Shown piece by piece: positions 60,108-64,000 of a DNA stretch of 64,000 nt. Positions within the stretch are counted from its first letter, which is position 1, and every line of letters begins with the position of its first letter. The stretch comes from Paenibacillus sp. AN1007 (GTDB lineage Bacteria > Bacillota > Bacilli > Paenibacillales > Paenibacillaceae), in contig NZ_CP159992.1 of NCBI RefSeq assembly GCF_040702995.1, positions 6,105,001 through 6,169,000 of the forward strand, given 5' to 3'. The position numbers and the translations under genes are program-made. The notes below the pieces were generated by a model. That model was not told where the DNA came from. It worked only from the letters and a program-made list of their open reading frames with translations, and did not search any database.

Positions 60108-61219
60108 TTACTTGGTCCGGCCGGATTTCAGGATGGCTTCGGCCAGACGATCGGCTGCATCTGCAGTGGAGACCCCAGATTGCGCAGCTTCTGTGTATAC
60201 TTTGCTGAGCGTGCCTGCAATCCCCGCCACTTTCTGGCGGATCTGGTCAGGCCCTGCGCCCTGCAGCTCGCAGGCGGTGCTGATGATGCCGCCTGCGCTC
60301 AGCACGTAGTCAGGCGCGTACAGGATGCCGCGCGCCTGCATGCGGCGACAATAGAGCAGCGAAGCTCCTCCACGGTCGCCGGGGTTAACACGCCCCCTAG
60401 GGCACAGGGGGCGAACACCGTGCAGTCAGCGGCGTGAATACGGGCCGGATCGGCCGAGATGGCGCCGCTGAACTGCACAAGGGCACGTTGTACACGTTCC
60501 GGTACAACGTCTGCCACGATCAGCCGTGCCCCGGCTGCATGCAGGTAACGGCACAGGGCATACCCGACCTTGCCCAGTCCCTGGACAGCAACAGGTAAGC
60601 CCTGCAGATCGGCTCCGCCCTGATGGCGCAGGGAGGTGACAATGCCGGTGTATACGCCATAGGCAGTCATGTCGGCAGTGAAGTCATCCTGTGCGCCGAG
60701 TGACCCTGTGGTATCCGTCACATATGCCGTCTCCAACCGGATCTGATCCATGTCTGACGCCGTAGTGCCCAGATCGAGCCCTGTCACGAATCGGCCTTTT
60801 AGCCGCTCCAAACACCGTCCCAGCGCTCGAAAGCGCAGGGCACGCAGCACTTCGCCCTTCGCAGGGTCCATCATCCTTCCGCCGAGCGTATCGCCTTTCC
60901 CGGAGTCTGCCAGCTTTTCGCCAACTGGCTCCCCTGCCAGTGTCTGGTCTGAAGCGTCAGTCTCATTCCAGACAACAGCCTTGCCGCCGCCATAAGGGAG
61001 ACCTGCCATGGCATTTTTGTAGGTCATGCCTTTGGCCAGCTTTACCGCATCATGGATGGCTTCTTCTTCGGATGCATAGGTCCAGCAGCGGCATCCCCCT
61101 AGAGCCGGGCCCAAGGCGGTATTATGAATTGCAATGACTGCTTTAAGCCCGCTGGAGGGGTCGTGGCAAAAAACCAGCTCTTCCATGCCTCCACGTGCCA
61201 TTTCCCGCCAGATCTGCAT
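60108..61219 (-). pseudogene. Leucine/phenylalanine-type dehydrogenase, broken
   Basis: The gene begins at ATG 61219 after GAAGGAGGAG. It shows the Glu/Leu/Phe/Val dehydrogenase pattern: GPALGGCR, YKNAMAGLPYGGGKAV with the catalytic Lys residues, GLDLGTTASDMD, and the NAD loop VQGLGKVG. Near 60340 the frame fails: LTPATVEELRCSIVAA should run into the conserved ANNQL segment, but this is missing, and RGILYAPDYVLSAGGIISTACE continues in another frame to 60108. A deletion of roughly 40-50 bases fits better than a one-base error. An extra Gly/Asp-rich insert of about 30 residues after GGGKAVVW (ETDASDQTLAGEP...) is also unusual. It probably once deaminated branched-chain amino acids. Confidence 0.82.
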
Positions 61220-61646
61220 GACATACTCCTCCTTCAAAGTTATTCCTTCCTGTATCCGCCAAAGGCGTCTCCATTCCCTAAAAGCCTGCATCAAGTCGAT
61301 CAACCAAAGCTGTATATTGCTGCGTATGGATATGGACACTGCCTATTCCAATGGTTCATACAGCATATTCAAGCTTTGGCTTTAACGCCCCTGATACCTT
61401 GCCGGGTTGAACATCGGTACAAAGGGTTTTATAATGGCAGTTCCGGTACACATGGACAAGACAGACGCCTGAAAATTTAGTTCAAGCCGTTTAGGAAGAT
61501 GGCATAACGTCCAATGATGGAGATAGAGGAACGTGATGAGCTGTATGGAGCGGGTGCTGTTAAAAGGTTTCGCCGCGCTGGATTCAAATTTTCGCCATGC
61601 AGCATGTAATAAAGGCTGATTGACGGAAAAAGGCCAAGAAAGAGGG
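61220..61646 (+). promoter_or_regulatory. Promoter and long leader of the UPF0316 gene
   Basis: TTGAAC (61407-61412), 17 bp, TATAAT (61430-61435) is a strong sigma-A promoter on the plus strand. Transcription from near 61442 gives a leader of about 205 bases before 61647, long enough for a regulatory element, but I recognise no riboswitch class. Upstream of it lies the divergent promoter region of the broken dehydrogenase gene. Confidence 0.65.
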
Positions 61647-62168
61647 ATGTCATTGCTTAAAATACTGTTATTTATCTTTTTGATCCAGATTGTATATGTA
61701 TCAGCGTATACGCTTCGCATGATCCTAACGCTCAAAGGCCAGAAATATATCGCCGCCTTGATCAGCATGGGTGAGATTGTGATCTATGTGCTGGGCTTGA
61801 ACCTTGTGCTTAACTATTTGAAGCAGCCAGAGGCGCTGATTGTGTATGCAGTGGGGTATGGACTTGGAGTACTGCTCGGTGCGTGGATTGAGGAAAAGAT
61901 TGCACTAGGATATGTGACGGTTAAGGTGATTTGCAATCAGATGGACGGAGGTCTGGCAAATGCTCTGCGGGATAAAGGATATGGTGTAACCTCATGGGTT
62001 GGCAGCGGACGAGATGGAGATCGACTTGTCATGGAGATCCTCGCCAAACGCAAAAATCAGAAGCTGCTCTATCAAACCATCCTGGCTCTTGATCCCAAAG
62101 CGTTTGTCATTACGGTGGAGCCCAAACAGTTCCATGGCGGCTTCTGGACACGTTCTATTAAAAAGTAA
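61647..62168 (+). CDS. UPF0316 membrane protein (DUF5698-DUF2179, YebE-like)
   Basis: A 173-residue protein. Three hydrophobic segments make up the N-terminal half (LLFIFLIQIVYVSAYTLRMILTLKG, LISMGEIVIYVLGLNLVL, LIVYAVGYGLGVLLGAWIEEKIALG), then a soluble DUF2179 domain (VTSWVGSGRDGDRLVMEILAKRKNQ). I start at ATG 61647 by comparison with the family, whose proteins open with MFLIN..YVS-like residues; an in-frame TTG at 61620 after AAAGG is the alternative. Function unknown. Confidence 0.82.
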   Translation: MSLLKILLFIFLIQIVYVSAYTLRMILTLKGQKYIAALISMGEIVIYVLGLNLVLNYLKQPEALIVYAVGYGLGVLLGAWIEEKIALGYVTVKVICNQMDGGLANALRDKGYGVTSWVGSGRDGDRLVMEILAKRKNQKLLYQTILALDPKAFVITVEPKQFHGGFWTRSIKK

Positions 62169-62173
62169 AATCG

Positions 62174-62209
62174 GGCAGGTCTGCATTGGATGCAGTCCTG
62201 TCTTTTTTA
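62174..62209 (+). terminator. Terminator after the UPF0316 gene
   Basis: GGCAGG-T-CTGCAT and ATGCAG-T-CCTGTC pair around TGG, followed by TTTTTT. The remaining gap to 62476 shows no clear promoter. Confidence 0.9.
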
Positions 62210-62476
62210 TTTCCATTTTCCGAGGATATGTTAATCCCTTCACAATCACTCCTTTCCTTCCGCAAATCCTGATTCAGAAGTTAACTTCATACGATACCAG
62301 GTTGCTTCGGGCACAGATCTCCTCCGTTCCGCCATTCCTCCTTTAGATGTGAGTTCAGGATTATTGTTGTAATCAATCCCACCATTTACATTGTGAATAT
62401 GTCACTTGCGACATGGCATGCCGCAGAGGGACAGGCAGGACAGCTCCATATCAACCTTTCGGGAGGAATCAATTCG

Positions 62477-63904
62477 ATGAAAAAAACAGTAAAAAGCTTA
62501 TGCAGCACGGCTCTGGCTCTCACGCTGGGGTTCGCCTTATTATCCGGACCTGCGAGTGTGCAGGCAGCGGGTAATGCAGATTATAATTTGACTGGTTTCT
62601 CCCCAAGCAATACAGGCGGCGGGATCATCAGTGAGTCGAACACGTCCACGTACAAAAAAGTGTACAATGCTGCTGATCTGGCGCTGGCGCTAAAAAAGAA
62701 CTCTGGTGTCAAAGTTGTCGAAATTATGAATGACCTTGAACTAGGATGGAACGAGATTCCAAGCGCGGCGCAGACGTCGCCTTTTGCCAAGCATAACGAC
62801 GCTCTTACACATCCTGTATTGAAGCAGACCGGCGTCAGCAAAATTACGGTTGACGGCTTCAACGGCCTGACCATTTTCTCCGCCAACGGGTCCAAGATCA
62901 AGCATGCTGCCCTTACCATCAAACGAAGCACCAACGTTATGATTCGCAACCTGGAATTCGATGAGCTGTGGGAGTGGGATGAGTCCACCAAGGGCGACTA
63001 CGACAAAAACGATTGGGATTACATTACGCTGGAAGACAGCAGCGGCGTATGGATCGATCACTGCACGTTTAACAAAGCCTATGACGGACTCGTCGATTCC
63101 AAAAAAGGAACCAGTGGCGTGACCATTTCCTGGTCTACCTTCAAAGGGGACGACGGCAGCGCAAACAGCTGGGTTACCCGCCAGATTAATGAGATGGAAG
63201 CAAACAAGGCTTCCTATCCAATGTACAACTACCTGCGCAGCAGCGCGGTTGGTTTAAGTAAAGAAGATATCATTGCCATCTCCGGTCCACAGAAAAAAGG
63301 TCATCTTGTCGGTGCAACCAGTCTGGAGCCGGCTAATGCCAATCTATCCATCACGCTGCATCACAATCTGTATAAGGACATTCAGGATCGCATGCCTCGT
63401 CTGCGCGGCGGTAATGCACATGCGTATAACATCATCATGGATGCCGCGAATGCCCGTGCTGCCCAATCGCGTATTTCGACCGCTATGGCAGCAGCTATCG
63501 CTTCTAAAGGTTACAAATTCGGTATTACCAGCAATGGCGCCATCTCCACCGAAAGCGGCGCTGTGCTGGTTGAAAAATCAGTGATCAAGGATGTGCAGTA
63601 CCCTGTACGCAACAATCAGACGGACCCGGCTAATGCGGTGTACACAGGTAAAATCCGCATGGTAGATACGATCTACTCTCTGGATGGAAGCTCGTTCCGC
63701 GGCAGCAGTGATACAGCAGGCAGCCCGCTGGCTCCGATCCCGGCCGTAATCAAGCCGTTCTCATGGAATGGCTTCTCATCCCTTCCATACACGTATACTA
63801 TGGACGATCCGTCTGCGCTGGATGCACGCCTTGCAGGTTCCAATGGTGCGGGTGCAGGCAAGCTGTCCTGGCCCAAGGATAACTGGCTGAAGACGAACTA
63901 TTGA
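62477..63904 (+). CDS. Secreted pectate lyase, polysaccharide lyase family 1
   Basis: A 475-residue exported enzyme. The signal peptide is KKTVKSLCSTALALTLGFALL...ASVQAAG. The beta-helix of PL1 shows NVMIRNLEFDELWEWDE, the signature VWIDHCTFNKAYDGLVD with the Ca-binding Asp residues, LHHNLYKDIQDRMPRLRGG with the catalytic-region Arg residues, and HAYNIIMDA. It cleaves polygalacturonate by Ca-dependent beta-elimination. GGGAGGAATC lies before ATG 62477, so the longer upstream frame is not used. No binding module is attached. Together with the CE12-PL11 enzyme it points to life on plant material. Confidence 0.93.
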   Translation: MKKTVKSLCSTALALTLGFALLSGPASVQAAGNADYNLTGFSPSNTGGGIISESNTSTYKKVYNAADLALALKKNSGVKVVEIMNDLELGWNEIPSAAQTSPFAKHNDALTHPVLKQTGVSKITVDGFNGLTIFSANGSKIKHAALTIKRSTNVMIRNLEFDELWEWDESTKGDYDKNDWDYITLEDSSGVWIDHCTFNKAYDGLVDSKKGTSGVTISWSTFKGDDGSANSWVTRQINEMEANKASYPMYNYLRSSAVGLSKEDIIAISGPQKKGHLVGATSLEPANANLSITLHHNLYKDIQDRMPRLRGGNAHAYNIIMDAANARAAQSRISTAMAAAIASKGYKFGITSNGAISTESGAVLVEKSVIKDVQYPVRNNQTDPANAVYTGKIRMVDTIYSLDGSSFRGSSDTAGSPLAPIPAVIKPFSWNGFSSLPYTYTMDDPSALDARLAGSNGAGAGKLSWPKDNWLKTNY

Positions 63905-63933
63905 TTTTTTAGAAGAACATATGAATCTAGAAA

Positions 63934-63978
63934 TAAGCTGTTCTGCGAGTAAGAAGCGGAACAGCTTCTCGTTTTTTA
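63934..63978 (+). terminator. Terminator of the pectate lyase gene
   Basis: AAGCTGTTC-TGC and GCG-GAACAGCTT pair, followed by CTCGTTTTTT. Confidence 0.88.
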
Positions 63979-64000
63979 TAAGGTCATATTCGGGCTGGAG

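Overview
The window looks like a chromosomal stretch of a Paenibacillus-type member of the Bacillota. The signs are strong AAGGAGG-type ribosome binding sites, frequent GTG/TTG starts, sigma-A promoters of the TTGACA/TATAAT kind, a Spo0E-like phosphatase, many two-component systems, plant cell-wall (pectin) enzymes and a base composition near 50% GC. I found no rRNA, tRNA, CRISPR array, prophage or insertion sequence. The genus is inferred from gene content only.

Layout. 1-4.5 kb: a minus-strand operon (VTC polyphosphate-polymerase-like, DUF4956, and a Cthe_2159-like lipoprotein running off the left edge), divergent from an OmpR/histidine kinase pair. 4.6-7 kb: a small unknown gene, then an SDR oxidoreductase divergent from its probable TetR regulator. 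7.1-13.3 kb: a nitrite assimilation module (nirB-nirD-cobA). It is read from a strong promoter with a GlnR/TnrA-type box, followed by an ANTAR-type hairpin and a long leader terminator. Divergent from it are an ANTAR antiterminator gene and a TrpD-like gene. 13.6-15 kb: thioesterase and acetate transporter. 15.5-20.7 kb: one very large secreted enzyme fusing a rhamnogalacturonan acetylesterase (CE12) to a rhamnogalacturonan lyase (PL11). 21-31 kb: Spo0E-like peptide, GlnL-like regulator next to a Na+/amino acid symporter, a soluble chemoreceptor, a Crp/Fnr regulator, peptidase T, tautomerase, old yellow enzyme, methyltransferase and an AHSA1 protein.

31.3-38.4 kb: a dual-kinase 7TM hybrid sensor with a REC-BTAD regulator, a photolyase/cryptochrome, and a DeoR-like/GyrI-like pair. 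38.6-46 kb: mostly single genes (acyltransferase, HNH protein with a long basic/Ala-rich disordered stretch, VTT membrane protein, DUF1835 protein, cupin, epimerase, CsbD). 46.2-49.1 kb: a BtrH/C39-like protein followed by an ECF sigma factor fused to what looks like a second BtrH-like domain; this is the most unusual pair here. 49.7-51.4 kb: DUF1641 plus type II NADH dehydrogenase with a Rex-like site. 52.4-56.4 kb: an OmpR regulator, a frameshifted histidine kinase and two PepSY proteins, each PepSY gene preceded by half-sites phased at 11 bp. 56.7-59.2 kb: an ABC exporter. 59.2-60.1 kb: a repeat-rich gap. 60.1-61.2 kb: a broken leucine-dehydrogenase-type gene. The window ends with a UPF0316 protein and a secreted PL1 pectate lyase.

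Two signals are not explained by genes. One is a ~196-bp composite element, present twice (5019-5214 and 59599-59793), built of four 28-bp units in the order forward, forward, reverse, reverse with 50/95/50-bp spacing; both copies sit between convergent genes. The other is the set of short phased or tandem repeats: 11-bp operators, 10-bp degenerate repeats and 13-bp repeats.
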